This document shows positions 62,859 to 64,000 of a DNA stretch of 64,000 nt, piece by piece. The DNA is taken from NCBI GenBank assembly GCA_000227505.4, contig AGIF02000001.1, positions 124,001-188,000 on the forward strand. The letters are read 5' to 3'. Each line of letters starts with the position of its first letter. Position 1 is the first letter of the stretch. Both the position numbers and the translations under genes were made by a program. The notes beneath the pieces were generated by a model. It was not told the origin of the DNA and ran no database searches. It saw only the letters and a program-made list of their open reading frames with translations. The stretch is from a gamma proteobacterium HIMB55. Its GTDB lineage: Bacteria; Pseudomonadota; Gammaproteobacteria; Pseudomonadales; Halieaceae.

Positions 62859-63374
62859 ATGGCAAACGATAAGAGACAAGGTGATCAGCGCACTGAAGGC
62901 GATCTTCAGGAGAAGCTGGTACAGGTAAACCGCGTTGCCAAAACCGTAAAGGGTGGCCGCATTATGAGCTTCACTGCTTTGACAGTGGTTGGCGACGGCA
63001 ATGGCCGCGTTGGTTTTGGTCGCGGTAAAGCGCGTGAAGTTCCGGTTGCCATTCAGAAGGCAATGGAATCTGCTCGTCGCAACATGATTTCAGTTGAGCT
63101 GGTAAACGGTACGCTTCAGTACCCTGTGAAAGCCCGTCACGGTGCGTCAAAGGTTTATATGCAGCCAGCTTCTGAAGGTACAGGTGTGATTGCTGGTGGT
63201 GCGATGCGTTCGGTATTAGAAATTGCCGGTGTTCAAAACGTATTGGCTAAGTGCTACGGCTCAACAAATCCCGCTAACGTGGTTCGTGCAACCTATAACG
63301 GTCTGCGTGACATGGTTTCACCCGAAGACGTTGCTGCGAAGCGTGGCAAGTCAGTTGAAGAAATCTTCAGCTAA
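62859..63374 (+). CDS. rpsE: 30S ribosomal protein S5
   Basis: 171-residue S5 (uS5) involved in accuracy and mRNA unwinding. [23 protein letters not shown] (spectinomycin loop region, wild-type VKGGR) and [16 protein letters not shown] are conserved. Confidence 0.98.
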   Translation: MANDKRQGDQRTEGDLQEKLVQVNRVAKTVKGGRIMSFTALTVVGDGNGRVGFGRGKAREVPVAIQKAMESARRNMISVELVNGTLQYPVKARHGASKVYMQPASEGTGVIAGGAMRSVLEIAGVQNVLAKCYGSTNPANVVRATYNGLRDMVSPEDVAAKRGKSVEEIFS

Positions 63375-63387
63375 GAGGAATTAGGTG

Positions 63388-63576
63388 ATGAGCAAAGAAA
63401 TGATCAAAGTGACGTTGGTGAAAAGCACCAATGGTCGCCTGAAGAATCACCAGGCCTGCGTTCGCGGCTTGGGTCTTCGACGCATCGGTCACACCGTTGA
63501 GGTTGAAGATACGCCTTCAGTGCGAGGAATGATTAACAAGGTTAACTACCTGGTACGAGTTGAGGAGCAGGCATAA
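63388..63576 (+). CDS. rpmD: 50S ribosomal protein L30
   Basis: 62-residue L30 (uL30). [35 protein letters not shown] (about 5-39) is the core. ATG 63388 is used; a GTG one codon before is possible. The stop overlaps the rplO ATG (TAATG). Confidence 0.95.
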   Translation: MSKEMIKVTLVKSTNGRLKNHQACVRGLGLRRIGHTVEVEDTPSVRGMINKVNYLVRVEEQA

Positions 63577-64000
63577 TGGGTGATGAACTTCGTTTGAATT
63601 CTCTGAGCCCTGCACCCGGCGCCAAACGCGATGCGAAGCGTGTTGGTCGCGGTATCGGTTCAGGTGTTGGTAAGACCGCGGGTCGTGGTCACAAGGGTTT
63701 GAAAGCTCGTTCAGGTGGTACTGTTCGCGCTGGCTTTGAGGGTGGTCAGATGCCACTTCAGAAGCGCCTGCCTAAGTACGGTTTCACATCGCGCATCGGT
63801 CGCACAACCGCGCAGGTTCGTTTGCACGAACTCAATGCTGTTGAGGGCGATACGGTCGATTTAGCAGCACTCAAGGCAGCGGATCTCGTCAAAGACGATG
63901 TTTTGCGCGCTCGGGTATTCCTGTCTGGCGAAATTACTAAAGCAGTAAACGTCAAAGGCCTTAAGGTCACTAAAGGCGCTCGCGAAGCAATCGAAGCCGC
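63576..64000 (+). CDS. rplO: 50S ribosomal protein L15 (3' end beyond the window)
   Basis: The first 141 residues of L15 (uL15) are present and the frame is open at the window end. [41 protein letters not shown] sequence (about 4-40) and [20 protein letters not shown] are diagnostic. secY would be the expected next gene. Confidence 0.95.
   Translation, partial: MGDELRLNSLSPAPGAKRDAKRVGRGIGSGVGKTAGRGHKGLKARSGGTVRAGFEGGQMPLQKRLPKYGFTSRIGRTTAQVRLHELNAVEGDTVDLAALKAADLVKDDVLRARVFLSGEITKAVNVKGLKVTKGAREAIEA

Overview
The window is a 64 kb piece of a gammaproteobacterial chromosome. The evidence is gene order: tRNA-Leu/rnr-rlmB-rpsF-rpsR-(DUF2232)-rplI-dnaB, then nrdR-ribD-ribE-ribBA-ribH-nusB-thiL-pgpA, then birA-coaX-tRNA-Thr/Tyr/Gly/Thr-tuf-tRNA-Trp-secE-nusG-rplKAJL-rpoBC-rpsLG-fusA, then the S10 and spc ribosomal protein operons. 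Moderate GC, pseudomonad-like synteny and the protein sequences suggest a marine lineage near Cellvibrionales/OM60-NOR5. That placement is an impression, not a computed result. Almost all of it is core genome; no prophage, IS element or CRISPR array was seen.

Layout. (1) 1-8306: end of a TetR-type regulator, a leftward tRNA-Leu, RNase R and RlmB, the rpsF-rpsR-rplI cluster with a recognisable S6:S18 autoregulatory leader, dnaB, and a small Hpt-domain protein overlapping dnaB. (2) 8338-9961: a leftward pair, a protein with three DnaT-like domains and a lambda-P-like protein. It looks like a chromosomally kept phage-type helicase-loading module and lies a few hundred bases from dnaB. (3) 10036-14769: radA, ettA and ugd. 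(4) 14978-22158: glyA, nrdR, riboflavin genes, nusB, thiL, pgpA. The RibBA homologue has lost active-site residues in both halves, and a four-copy 12-nt tandem repeat lies between ribD and ribE. (5) 22166-32351: leftward SGNH-like protein-dxs-xseB-ispA, a diguanylate cyclase, hslR-yrfG, cysQ, a DUF465 protein, ogt with a small membrane protein, birA (ligase only) and coaX.

(6) 32415-36374: the tRNA-Thr(UGU)-Tyr-Gly-Thr(GGU)-tuf cluster, in the E. coli thrU-tyrU-glyT-thrT-tufB order, split by an unrecognised 491-residue membrane/coiled-coil gene. (7) 36448-51545: secE to fusA, with strong intrinsic terminator or attenuator structures after tuf, rplL and rpoC. (8) 51858-54616: a two-gene molybdenum hydroxylase (IorA/IorB-like, Tat-exported large subunit) in the position after fusA where many gammaproteobacteria carry a second tuf. 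(9) 54773-64000: a strong sigma70-type promoter, a short leader with a terminator-like hairpin, then rpsJ through the start of rplO (cut by the window end).

Most genes serve replication, transcription and translation. The unusual content is four local departures from the conserved plan: the DnaT/lambda-P pair by dnaB, the degenerate RibBA, the coiled-coil gene inside the tRNA-tuf cluster, and the molybdenum hydroxylase in the tuf slot.
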